Below, piece after piece: positions 46,509 through 59,668 of a stretch of 64,000 bases of DNA. A program made the translations under genes and the position numbers. Where the stretch lies: NCBI GenBank assembly GCA_032718475.1, contig JAUCBJ010001045.1, forward strand, positions 1 to 64,000, in the 5' to 3' direction. The DNA comes from Nemertoderma westbladi. Taxonomy: Eukaryota > Xenacoelomorpha > Nemertodermatida > Nemertodermatidae. The stretch's first letter is position 1, and each line of letters opens with the position of its first letter. The notes under the pieces are model-generated. The model saw only the letters and a list, made by a program, of their open reading frames with translations. It had not been told where the DNA came from and made no database searches.

Positions 46509-49500
46509 TGGGAAACCTTTTAGGCTCTTTAAGCCTAGGAATACCTATTCACCACCATGGGTGATCTTCCACAGTAAACCCATCCACTCTGTTTCCTAAA
46601 AGGATTGCCTGTTCACCACCATGGGTGATCTTCCACAGTAAACCCATCCACTCTGTTTCCTAAAGGAATGCCTATTCACCACCATGGGTGATCTTCCACA
46701 GTAAACCCATCCACTCTGTTTCCTAAAGGAATGCCTATTCACCACCATGGGTGATCTTCCACAGTAAACCCATCCACTCTGTTTCCTAAAGGAATGCCTA
46801 TTCACCACCATCGGTGATCTTCCACAGTAAACACTTCCACTCTGTTTCCTAAAAGGATTGCCTGTTCACCACCATGGGTGATCTTCCACAGTAAACCCAT
46901 CCACTCTGTTTCCTAAAGGAATGCCTATTCACCACCATGGGTGATCTTCCACAGTAAACCCATCCACTCTGTTTCCTAAAGGAATGCCTATTCACCACCA
47001 TGGGTGATCTTCCACAGTAAACCCATCCACTCTGTTTCCTAAAGGAATGCCTATTCACCACCATCGGTGATCTTCCACAGTAAACACTTCCACTCTGTTT
47101 CCTAAAGGAATACCTATTCACCACCATCGGTGATCTTCCACAGTAAACCCATCCACTCTGTTTCCTAAAGGAATGCCTGTTCACCACCATCGGTGATCTT
47201 CCACAGTAAACCCATCCACTCTGTTTCCTAAAGGAATGCCTATTCACCACCATGGGTGATCTTCCACAGTAAACCCATCCACTCTGTTTCCTAAAGGAAT
47301 ACCTATTCACCACCATCGGTGATCTTCCACAGTAAACCCATCCACTCTGTTTCCTAAAGGAATCCCTATTCACCACCATGGGTGATCTTCCACAGTAAAC
47401 CCATCCACTCTGTTTCCTAAAGGAATGCCTATTCACCACCATGGGTGATCTTCCACAGTAAACCCATCCACTCTGTTTCCTAAAGGAATGCCTATTCACC
47501 ACCATGGGTGATCTTCCACAGTAAACCCATCCACTCTGTTTCCTAAAGGAATGCCTATTCACCACCATGGGTGATCTTCCACAGTAAACCCATCCACTCT
47601 GTTTCCTAAAGGAATGCCTATTCACCACCACACCATGGGTGATCTTCCACAGTAAACCCATCCACTCTGTTTCCTAAATGAATACCTATTCACCACCATC
47701 GGTGATCTTCCACAGTAAACCCATCCACTCTGTTTCCTAAAGGAATGAATATTCACCACCATGGGTGATCTTCCACAGTAAACCCATCCACTCTGTTTCC
47801 TAAATGAATACCTATTCACCACCATGGGTAATCTTCCACAGTAAACCCATCCACTCTGTTTCCTAAAGGAATGCCTATTCACCACCATGGGTGATCTTCC
47901 ACAGTAAACCCATCCACTCTGTTTCCTAAAGGATGCCTATTCACCACCATGGGTGATCTTCCACAGTAAACCCATCCACTCTGTTTCCTAAAGGAATACC
48001 TATTCACCACCATGGGTGATCTTCCACAGTAAACCCATCCACTCTGTTTCCTAAAGGAATGCCTATTCACCACCATGGGTGATCTTCCACAGTAAACCCA
48101 TCCACTCTGTTTCCTAAAGGAATACCTATTCACCACCATGGGTGATCTTCCACAGTAAACCCATCCACTCTGTTTCCTAAAGGAATGCCTATTCACCACC
48201 ATGGGTGATCTTCCACAGTAAACCCATCCACTCTGTTTCCTAAAGGAATGCCTATTCACCACCATGGGTGATCTTCCACAGTAAACCCATCCACTATGTT
48301 TCCTAAAGGAATACCTATTCACCACCATGGGTGATCTTCCACAGTAAACCCATCCACTCTGTTTCCTAAAGGAATGCCTATTCACCACCATGGGTGATCT
48401 TCCACAGTAAACCCATCCACTCTGTTTCCTAAAGGAATGCCTATTCACCACCACACCATGGGTGATCTTCCACAGTAAACCCATCCACTCTGTTTCCTAA
48501 AGGAATGCCTATTCACCACCATGGGTGATCTTCCACAGTAAACCCATCATCTCTGTTTCCTAAAGGAATGCCATTCACCACCATGGGTGATCTTCCACAG
48601 TAAACCCATCCACTCTGTTTCCTAAAGGAATACCTATTCACCACCATGGGTGATCTTCCACAGTAAACCCATCCACTCTGTTTCCTAAAGGAATGCCTAT
48701 TCACCACCATGGGTGATCTTCCACAGTAAACCCATCCACTCTCTTTTCTAAAGGAATACCTATTCACCACCATGGGTGATCTTCCACAGTAAACCCATCC
48801 ACTCTGTTTCCTAAAGGAATTCCTATTCACCACCATGGGCAATCTTCCACAGTAAACCCATCCACTCTGTTTCCTAAAGGAATACCTATTCACCACCATA
48901 GGTGATCTTCCCACCACCATGGGTGACCTTCCACAGTAAACCCTTCCACCCTGTTTCCTAAAGGAATACCTATTCACCACTATGGGTGATCTTCCACAGT
49001 AAACCCATCCACTCTGTTTCCTAAAGGAATGCCTATTCACCACCATGGGTGATCTTCCACAGTAAACCCATCCACTCTGTTTCCTAAAGGAATGCCTATT
49101 CACCACCATGGGTGATCTTCCACAGTAAACCCATCCACTCTGTTTCCTAAAGGAATACCTATTCACCACCATGGGTGATCTTCCACAGTAAACCCATCCA
49201 CTCTCTTTTCTAAAGGAATACCTATTCACCACCATGGGTGATCTTCCACAGTAAACCCATCCACTCTGTTTCCTAAAGGAATTCCTATTCACCACCATGG
49301 GCAATCTTCCACAGTAAACCCATCCACTCTGTTTCCTAAAGGAATACCTATTCACCACCATAGGTGATCTTCCCACCACCATGGGTGACCTTCCACAGTA
49401 AACCCTTCCACCCTGTTTCCTAAAGGAATACCTATTCACCACTATGGGTGATCTTCCACAGTAAACCCATCCACTCTGTTTCCTAAAGGAATGCCTATTC

Positions 49501-52500
49501 ACCACCATGGGTGATCTTCCACAGTAAACACATCATCTCTGTTTCCTAAAGGAATGCCATTCACCACCATGGGTGATCTTCCACAGTAAACCCATCCACT
49601 CTGTTTCCTAAATGAATACCTATTCACCACCATCGGTGATCTTCCACAGTAAACCCATCCACTCTGTTTCCTAAAGGAATGAATATTCACCACCATGGGT
49701 GATCTTCCACAGTAAACCCATCCACTCTGTTTCCTAAATGAATACCTATTCACCACCATGGGTAATCTTCCACAGTAAACCCATCCACTCTATTTCCTAA
49801 AGGAATACCTATTCACCACCATGGGTGATCTTCCACAGTAAACCCATCCACTCTGTTTCCTAAAGGAATGCCTATTCACCACCATGGGTGATCTTCCACA
49901 GTAAACCCATCCACTCTGTTTCCTAAAGGAATACCTATTCACCACCATGGGTGATCTTCCACAGTAAACCCATCCACTCTGTTTCCTAAAGGAATGCCTA
50001 TTCACCACCACACCATGGGTGATCTTCCACAGTAAACCCATCCACTCTGTTTCCTAAATGAATACCTATTCACCACCATCGGTGATCTTCCACAGTAAAC
50101 CCATCCACTCTGTTTCCTAAAGGAATGAATATTCACCACCATGGGTGATCTTCCACAGTAAACCCATCCACTCTGTTTCCTAAATGAATACCTATTCACC
50201 ACCATGGGTAATCTTCCACAGTAAACCCATCCACTCTGTTTCCTAAAGGAATGCCTATTCACCACCATGGGTGATCTTCCACAGTAAACCCATCCACTCT
50301 GTTTCCTAAAGGATGCCTATTCACCACCATGGGTGATCTTCCACAGTAAACCCATCCACTCTGTTTCCTAAAGGAATACCTATTCACCACCATGGGTGAT
50401 CTTCCACAGTAAACCCATCCACTCTGTTTCCTAAAGGAATGCCTATTCACCACCATGGGTGATCTTCCACAGTAAACCCATCCACTCTGTTTCCTAAAGG
50501 AATACCTATTCACCACCATGGGTGATCGTCCACAGTAAACCCATCCACTCTGTTTCCTAAAGGAATACCTATTCACCACCATGGGTGATCTTCCACAGTA
50601 AACCCATCCACTCTGTTTCCTAAAGGAATGCCTATTCACCACCATGGGTGATCTTCCACAGTAAACCCATCCACTCTCTTTTCTAAAGGAATACCTATTC
50701 ACCACCATGGGTGATCTTCCACAGTAAACCCATCCACTCTGTTTCCTAAAGGAATTCCTATTCACCACCATGGGCAATCTTCCACAGTAAACCCATCCAC
50801 TCTGTTTCCTAAAGGAATACCTATTCACCACCATAGGTGATCTTCCCACCACCATGGGTGACCTTCCACAGTAAACCCTTCCACCCTGTTTCCTAAAGGA
50901 ATACCTATTCACCACTATGGGTGATCTTCCACAGTAAACCCATCCACTCTGTTTCCTAAAGGAATGCCTATTCACCACCATGGGTGATCTTCCACAGTAA
51001 ACACATCATCTCTGTTTCCTAAAGGAATGCCATTCACCACCATGGGTGATCTTCCACAGTAAACCCATCCACTCTGTTTCCTAAATGAATACCTATTCAC
51101 CACCATCGGTGATCTTCCACAGTAAACCCATCCACTCTGTTTCCTAAAGGAATGAATATTCACCACCATGGGTGATCTTCCACAGTAAACCCATCCACTC
51201 TGTTTCCTAAATGAATACCTATTCACCACCATGGGTAATCTTCCACAGTAAACCCATCCACTCTATTTCCTAAAGGAATACCTATTCACCACCATGGGTG
51301 ATCTTCCACAGTAAACCCATCCACTCTGTTTCCTAAAGGAATGCCTATTCACCACCATGGGTGATCTTCCACAGTAAACCCATCCACTCTGTTTCCTAAA
51401 GGAATACCTATTCACCACCATGGGTAATCTTCCACAGTAAACCCATCCACTCTGTTTCGTAAAGGAATGCCTATTCACCACCATGGGTGATCTTCCACAG
51501 TAAACCCATCCACTCAGTTTCCTAAAGGAATGCCTATTCACCACCATGGGTGATCTTCCACAGTAAACCCATCCACTATGTTTCCTAAAGGAATACCTAT
51601 TCACCACCATGGGTGATCTTCCACAGTAAACCCATCCACTCTGTTTCCTAAAGGTAATGCCTATTCACCACCATGGGTGATCTTCCACAGTAAACCCATC
51701 CATTCTGTTTCCTAAAGGAATGCCTATTCACCACCATGGGTGATCTTCCACAGTAAACCCATCCTCTCTGTTTCCTAAAGGAATGCCTATTCACCACCAT
51801 GGGTGATCTTCCACAGTAAACCCATCCACTCTGTTTCCTAAAGGAATGCCTATTCACCACCATGGGTGATCTTCCACAGTAAACCCATCCACTCTGTTTC
51901 CTAAAGGAATGCCTATTCACCACCATGGGTGATCTTCCACAGTAAACCCATCCACTCTGTTTCCTAAAGGAATGCCTATTCACCACCATGGGTGATCTTC
52001 CACAGTAAACCCATCCACTCTGTTTCCTAAAGGAATGCCTATTCACCACAATGGGTGATCTTCCACATTAAACACATCCACTCTGTTTCCTAAAGGAATG
52101 CCTATTCACCACCATGGGTGATCTTCCACAGTAAACCCATCCACTCTGTTTCCTAAAGGAATGCCTATTCACCACCATGGGTGATCTTCCACAGTAAACC
52201 CATCCACTCTGTTTCCTAAAGGAATACCTATTCACCACCATGGGTGATCTTCCACAGTAAACCCATCCACTCTGTTTCCCAAAGGAATGCCTATTCACCA
52301 CCATGGGTGATCTTCCACAGTAAACCCATCCACTCTGTTTCCTAAAGGAATACCTATTCACCACCATGGGTGATCTTCCACAGTAAACCCATCCACTCTG
52401 TTTCCTAAAGGAATGCCTATTCACCACCATGGGTGATCTTCCACAGTAAACCCATCCACTCTGTTTCCTAAAGGAATGCCTATTCACCACCATGGGTGAT

Positions 52501-55500
52501 CTTCCACAGTAAACCCATCCACTATGTTTCCTAAAGGAATACCTATTCACCATCATGGGTGATCTTCCACAGTAAACCCATCCACTCTGTTTCCTAAAGG
52601 AATGCCTATTCACCACCATGGGTGATCTTCCACAGTAAACCCATCCACTCTGTTTCCTAAAGGAATGCCTATTCACCACCACACCATGGGTAATCTTCCA
52701 CAGTAAACCCATCCACTCTGTTTCCTAAAGGAATGCCTATTCACCACCATGGGTGATCTTCCACAGTAAACCCATCATCTCTGTTTCCTAAAGGAATGCC
52801 ATTCACCACCATGGGTGATCTTCCACAGTAAACCCATCCACTCTGTTTCCTAAAGGAATACCTATTCACCACCATGGGTGATCTTCCACAGTAAACCCAT
52901 CCACTCTGTTTCCTAAAGGAATGCCTATTCACCACCATGGGTGATCTTCCACAGTAAACCCATCCACTCTCTTTTCTAAAGGAATACCTATTCACCACCA
53001 TGGGTGATCTTCCACAGTAAACCCATCCACTCTGTTTCCTAAAGGAATTCCTATTCACCACCATGGGCAATCTTCCACAGTAAACCCATCCACTCTGTTT
53101 CCTAAAGGAATACCTATTCACCACCATAGGTGATCTTCCCACCACCATGGGTGACCTTCCACAGTAAACCCTTCCACCCTGTTTCCTAAAGGAATACCTA
53201 TTCACCACTATGGGTGATCTTCCACAGTAAACCCATCCACTCTGTTTCCTAAAGGAATGCCTATTCACCACCATGGGTGATCTTCCACAGTAAACACATC
53301 ATCTCTGTTTCCTAAAGGAATGCCATTCACCACCATGGGTGATCTTCCACAGTAAACCCATCCACTGTGTTTCTTAAAGGAATACATATTCACCACCATG
53401 GGTGATCTTCCACAGTAAACCCATCCCCTCTGTTTCCTTAAGGAATGCCTGTTCACCACCATGGGTAATCTTCCACAGTAAACCCATCCACTCTGTTTCC
53501 TAAAGGAATACCTATTCACCACCTTGGGTGATCTTCCACAGTAAACCCATCCCCTCTGTTTCCTTAAGGAATGCCTGTTCACCACCATGGGTAATCTTCC
53601 ACAGTAAACCCATCCACTCAGTTTCCTAAAGGAATACCTATTCACCACCATGGGTGATCTTCCACAGTCCACTCTGTTTCCTAAAGGAATACCTATTCAC
53701 CACCTTGGGTGATCTTCCACAGTAAACCTATCCCCTCTGTTTCCTTAAGGAATGCCTGTTCACCACCATGGGTAATCTTCCACAGTAAACCCATCCACTC
53801 TGTTTCCTAAAGGAATACCTATTCACCACCATGGGTGATCTTCCACAGTCCACTCTGTTTCCTAAAGGAATACCTATTCACCACCTTGGGTGATCTTCCA
53901 CAGTAAACCTATCCCCTCTGTTTCCTTAAGGAATGCCTGTTCACCACCATGGGTGATCTTCCACAGTGAACCCATCCACTCTGTTTCCTAAAGGAATACC
54001 TATTCACCACCTTGGGAGATCTTCCACAGTAAACCCATCCCCTGTTTCCTTAAGGAATGCCTGTTCACCACCATGGGTAATCTTCCACAGTAAACCCATC
54101 CACTCTGTTTCCTAAAGGAATGCCTATTCACCACCATGGGTGATCTTCCACAGTAAACCCATCCCCTCTGTTTCCTTAAGGAATGCCTGTTCACCACCAT
54201 GGGTAATCTTCCACAGTAAACCCATCCACTCTGTTTCCTAAAGGAATACCTATTCACCACCTTGGGTGATCTTCCACAGTAAACCCATCCCCTCTGTTTC
54301 CTAAAGGAATACCTATTCACCACCTTGGGTGATCTTCCACAGTAAACCCATCCACTCTGTTTCCTAATGGAATGCCTATTCACCACCATGGGTGATCTTC
54401 CACAGTAAACCCATCCACTCTGTTTCCTAAAGGAATGCCTATTCACCACCATGGGTGATCTTCCACAGTAAACCCTTCCACTCTGTTTCCTAAAGGAATG
54501 CCTATTCACCACCATGGGTGATCTTCCACAGTAAACCCTTCCACTCTGTTTCCTAAAGGAATACCTATTCACCACCATGGGTGATCTTCCACAGTCCACT
54601 CTGTTTCCTAAAGGAATACCTATTCACCACCTTGGGTGATCTTCCACAGTAAACCCATCCACTCTGTTTCCTAAAGGAATGCCTATTCACCACCATGGGT
54701 GATCTTCCACAATAAACCCATCCACTCTGTTTCCTAAAGGAATGCCTATTCACCACCATGGGTGATCTTCCACAGTAAACCCATCCACTCTGTTTCCTAA
54801 AGGAATGCCTATTCACCACCATGGGTGATCTTCCACAGTAAACCCATCCACTATGTTTCTTTAAGGAATGCCTGTTCACCACCATAGGTAATCTTCCACA
54901 GTAAACCCATCCACTCTGTTTCCTAAAGGAATACCTATTCACCACCTTGGGTGATCTTCCACAGTAAACCCATCCCGTCTGTTTCCTTAAGGAATGCCTG
55001 TTCACCACCATGGGTAATCTTCCTCAGTAAACCCATCCACTCTGTTTCCTAAAGGAATACCTATTCACCACCTTGGGTGATCTTCCACAGTAAACCCATC
55101 CCCTCTGTTTCCTTAAGGAATGCCTGTTCACCACCATGGGTGATCTTCCACAGTAAACCCTTCCACTCTGTTTCATTAAGGAATGCCTGTTCACCACCAT
55201 GGGTGATCTTACACAGTAAACCCTTCCACTCTGTTTCCTAAAGGAATGCCTATTCACCACCATGGGTGATCTTCCACAGTAAACCCTTCCACTCTGTTTC
55301 CAAAAGGAATGCCTATTCACCACCATGGGTGATCTTCCACAGTAAACCCTTCCACTCTGTTTCCAAAAGGAATGCCTATTCACCACCATGGGTGATCTTC
55401 CACAGTAAACCCATCCCCTCTGTTTCCTTAAGGAATGCCGGTTCACCACAATAGGTGATCTTCCACAGTAAACCCATCCACTCTGTTTCATTAAGGAATG

Positions 55501-56228
55501 CCTGTTCACCACCATGGGTGATCTTACACAGTAAACCCTTCCACTCTGTTTCCTAAAGGAATGCCTATTCACCACCATGGGTGATCTTCCACAGTAAACC
55601 CTTCCACTCTGTTTCCAAAAGGAATGCCTATTCACCACCATGGGTGATCTTCCACAGTAAACCCATCCCCTCTGTTTCCTTAAGGAATGCCGGTTCACCA
55701 CAATAGGTGATCTTCCACAGTAAACCCATCCCCTCTGTTTCCTTAAGGAATGCCTGTTCACCACAATGGGTGATCTTCCACAGTAAACCCATCCCCTCTG
55801 TTTCATTAAGGAATGCCTGTTCACCACCATGGGTGATCTTCCACAGTAAACCCTTCCACTCTGTTTCCTAAAGGAATGCCTATTCACCACCATGGGTGAT
55901 CTTCCACAGTAAACCCATCATCTCTGTTTCCTAAAGGAATGCCATTCACCACAATAGGTGATCTTCCACAGTAAACCCATCCCCTCTGTTTCCTTAAGGA
56001 ATGCCTGTTCACCACAATGGGTGATCTTCCACAGTAAACCCATCCCCTCTGTTTCATTAAGGAATGCCTGTTCACCACCATGGGTGATCTTCCACAGTAA
56101 ACCCTTCCACTCTGTTTCCTAAAGGAATACCTATTCACCACCATGGTTGATCTTCCACAGTAAACCCATCCACTCTGTTTCCTAAAGGAATGCCTATTCA
56201 ACACCATGGTTGATCTTCCACAGTAAAC
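46509..56228. repeat. 63-bp satellite array, ~154 copies, SINE-derived
   Basis: Unit: GGAATGCCTATTCACCACCA, TGGGTGATCTTCCACAGTAA, ACCCATCCACTCTGTTTCCT, AAA. The array proper spans 46538-56228; 46509-46537 is the edge sequence also present beside the single copy in the SINE at 35375-35632. Because 63 is a multiple of 3, minus-strand frames with a 21-residue period stay open for up to 330 codons; small indels (for example CACAC insertions) break them and I do not regard them as genes. Variant blocks recur several times, and the right third (53400-56228) is the most diverged. Confidence 0.97.
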
Positions 56229-56309
56229 TCTTAATCCATTAAATGATTAAGATTCAATTCATTAATTAAATAGTAAATTGCGAGATGTAATATCATTCGA
56301 TGTAAAAAA

Positions 56310-56656
56310 TTATCCACCAGTAACAACAGTACTGATATTATAGGAGTCTATGTATCCCTTAGGTAGAGTACTCGGTGCACCTGTGAGCAGATCTCGGCCC
56401 TCGGAAGACTTGGGGAACGCGATGACGTCACGTATCGAGGGGACCCCCATAGTGATGGCGAGTAGTCTGTCCAATCCGATTGCGATACCGGCGTGGGGCG
56501 GAGCACCGTGGTTGAGAGCCGTTAGTAGATGGGGGAGTGAGTTCGGATCGACTCCCACGACCGATTCCAGGATGAACCGCTGGAGGGCGCTGTCGTGTAT
56601 GCGCACGGAACCGCCACCGATTTCGCACCCGTTGAGAACCAAATCGAAGTGTTGGC
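56310..56656 (-). CDS. DARS2: mitochondrial aspartyl-tRNA synthetase, last exon
   Basis: Acceptor ACTTTGCAG|GCCAACAC, then QHFDLVLNGCEIGGGSVRIH, LNHGAPPHAGIAIGLDRLL (class II motif 3, the ATP-binding Arg in GLDR) and SIRDVIAFPKSSEGRDLLTG, ending with a TAA-type stop at 56312-56310. The exon joins the one at 59669-60686 in phase 1, making GLSIGQHFD across the junction. The product charges mitochondrial tRNA-Asp. The sequence is of the bacterial-type AspRS (PFPKxxxGxDLLTGAPS) and so mitochondrial rather than cytosolic. Confidence 0.93.
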
Positions 56657-56899
56657 CTGCAAAGTTATAATAATAATATTTAGGAAGAAAATTACACAAT
56701 AAATATAATTCATAAAATTATTCGAGTAATTGCGAAATCCATATTATACTTAAAATATAGCTAGAGATTTATGTTTTCGCCGTGTCCATCGTAAACTGTT
56801 TTATTGAAATACTTTAAGATTACATATCCCTCTTAGTATTGAAAATATGCTGTATAACCGCATGACACCAGACACTATATTATAACATTGGAGTTGTCT

Positions 56900-57115
56900 C
56901 ATTGGTCCCCACAGCTGTACACTTGAACGGTACCGCCTCCGCTTTGCAGGACATTGCTTTCGCCGTGAGGACCAGCCTACAATCTAGTGTTTTGGCAAAA
57001 TAAGCATGGTGGGCAGCCCATGACTTTCTTGAGACGCATCTTAAAGGAAACTGGCTTTGAAGATGCGGATGATCTCGCGAAAGTCATGAGCAATAGCGAT
57101 TGAATGAATATAGAC
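56900..57115 (+). pseudogene. RTE-like LINE 3' relic in DARS2 intron
   Basis: CTCCGCTTTGCAGGACATTG and TTCGCCGTGAGGACCAGCC match 62548-62590 (RLRFAGHCFRREDQP). The relic continues with the expected downstream order (GGGCAGCCCATGACTTTC, an acidic helix, then ATGAGCAATAGCGA). Frames are broken. Confidence 0.7.
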
Positions 57116-57650
57116 ACCGGGGCGTCAAGCCGGAAGTGAAATGAAATTTAGACTTGACAGCTAAAGACGGATAGTTTACAACGAAACTGAAGACGCAACC
57201 ATGGATATGGCCACAAACGTTAACACAAAAGCTATCGCTGATAAATTGTGGTTTGGCCAAATATCTCTATCGCTACCACTGTACGCGTAATGTGGCCCCT
57301 AATTATAGGATTTTACATAAACTGAACTTTTAATATCGTTGACTGTTATTGACAGACTACCCTTATATAAAATTCAGCGTTGTCCATCGAAATTTACAAA
57401 ATATTCAATCAGCAGTGATGCTCCACTTACAATTAAATGGCTGAGCATAAAAAGGTCCCATGTGACAAAAGTGTCATTCGGAGATAATCACACTTTTGCG
57501 TTTTTTTTTACCTACACATTACAGTTGATGTTGGCATTCTGTATTTTTGCATGCAAGTACAGGGATGTATTTCAAAATATTTACTTTCAAAATTTTTTTT
57601 TAAAAAACTTCAAAATTGTTTTGCATTATATCAGGCAGTATTGTACATAA

Positions 57651-58916
57651 GGGGGCGTTCATAAAATATGTCACGCAAAAATGGGGGCGTTCATAAAGTA
57701 TGTCACGCAAATATGGGGGCGTTCATAAAGTATGTCACACAAATATGGGGGCGTTCATAAAGTATGTCACGCAAATATGGGGGCGTTCATAAAGTATGTC
57801 ACGCAAAAATGGGGGCGTTCATAAAGTATGTCACGCAAATATGGGGGCGTTCATAAAGTATGTTACGCAAATATGGGGGCGTTCATAAAGTATGTCACGC
57901 AAATATGGGGGCGTTCATAAAGTATGTCACGCAAATATGGGGGCGTTCATAAAGTATGTCACGCAAATATGGGGGCGTTCATAAAGTATGTCACGCAAAC
58001 ATGGGGGCGTTCATAAAGTATGTCACGCAAATATGGGGGCGTTCATAAAGTATGTCACGCAAATATGGGGGCGTTCATAAAGTATGTCAAGCAAATATGG
58101 GGGCGTTCATAAAGTATGTCACGCAAATATGGGGGCGTTCATAAAGTATGTCACGCAAATATGGGGGCGTTCATAAAGTATGTCACGCAAATATGGGGGC
58201 GTTCATAAAGTATGTCACGCAAATATGGGGGCGTTCATAAAGTATGTCACGCAAATATGGGGGCGTTCATAAAGTATGTCACGCAAATATGGGGGCGTTC
58301 ATAAAGTATGTCACGCAAATATGGGGGCGTTCATAAAGTATGTCACGCAAAAATGGGGGCGTTCATAAAGTATGTCACGCAAATATGGGGGCGTTCATAA
58401 AGTATGTCACGCAAATATGGGGGCGTTCATAAAGTATGTCACGCAAAAATGGGGGCGTTCATAAAGTATGTCACGCAAATATGGGGGCGTTCATAAAGTA
58501 TGTCACGCAAATATGGGGGCGTTCATAAAGTATGTCACGCAAATATGGGGGCGTTCATAAAGTATGTCACGCAAATATGGGGGCGTTCATAAAGTATGTC
58601 ACGCAAATACGGGGGCGTTCATAAAGTATGTCACGCAAATATGGGGGCGTTCATAAAGTATGTCACGCAAATATGGGGGCGTTCATAAAGTATGTCACGC
58701 AAAAATGGGGGCGTTCATAAAGTATGTCACGCAAATATGGGGGCGTTCATAAAGTATGTTACGCAAATATGGGGGCGTTCATAAAGTATGTCACGCAAAT
58801 ATGGGGGCGTTCATAAAGTATGTCACGCAAATATGGGGGCGTTCATAAAGTATGTCACGCAAGCTCGACCCCCCCCCCCCCCCCCCCCCCACCCGACATA
58901 CTTTATGGACGCCCCC
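57651..58916. mobile_element. MITE-like element expanded into a 32-bp minisatellite
   Basis: About 38 copies of GGGGGCGTTCATAAAGTATG + TCACGCAAATAT fill 57651-58862. After a C22 run (58869-58890) the last bases, CGACATACTTTATGGACGCCCCC, are the inverted partner of the repeat unit. TAA flanks both sides (57648-57650 and 58917-58919). GGGGGCGTTCATAAA-type ends occur on MITEs in many invertebrates, so the minisatellite unit appears to be the element's own terminal repeat, copied in tandem. It lies in the 3-kb DARS2 intron. Confidence 0.85.
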
Positions 58917-59585
58917 TAAGACATTTTTTGTTTATGTCTATGCGATTTTTACTGTAGGCCCTACACCTACTATAGGACTATTTTACTCCAAGATATCAGG
59001 CACAGGCAGTATTGTTCAATGATCTCAGAACCTTATTGGTAAGTTAAGTTGAGTCTCATAGGACCTCTGTAGTATAACTCTGATTCTAAGAAAATGTCAC
59101 ATAGGACCTTTTTTATGCTCAGCCCTTCAATTCAAACTACTCAAATAGCCAAATAGTTTGTTATTATTAAGCAATAATACTTAATATATCAGATAAAACT
59201 CAAAAGTGAGATCATTGTAAATTAACTCACACTTATTTTCCTCACACTGCTTCTCCACTTACGTACACGACATACCCAATTCCGATTCCACATACGGCCT
59301 TTCCACTTTCCCTAAACTATAAAACCTTGATGCCCTCCTTGTCTCTTCGAAAGACACATTGCACAAACCTAAAGTCGGTAGTGCAAGTGCAAGCAACTCT
59401 TACAGTGACACTGAGACAATGTCCGTGGAAGATACTGGCGAAAATTGACCTCAAGTGAAATAAACATTAAGTTTCTTGTGTTTTAGTTAGAAAACACCAC
59501 CACTCTAACCTGCTAATTCCCCTTAATTATATTTTAAGTTAAATTAAACTAATTTTTAAATATACTAAACAGCTGGTCACACTAT

Positions 59586-59645
59586 TATTATATATAGTAT
59601 ATATAGTATACTATATAGTATTATTATATATATATTATCTAGTAT
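59586..59645. repeat. AT microsatellite / imperfect palindrome
   Basis: TATATAGTATA-type simple sequence adjoining the DARS2 donor. Confidence 0.7.
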
Positions 59646-59668
59646 TAATGTAATCAATAGCAACCAAC

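Noticed and set aside
46596..56207. Many minus-strand ORFs of 70-331 codons in the satellite
   Set aside because: They are readings of a 63-bp satellite with frame-breaking indels, derived from a non-coding SINE tail.
46538..58862. CRISPR-like look of regularly repeated units
   Set aside because: Units abut with no unique spacers and the DNA is eukaryotic; these are satellite arrays.
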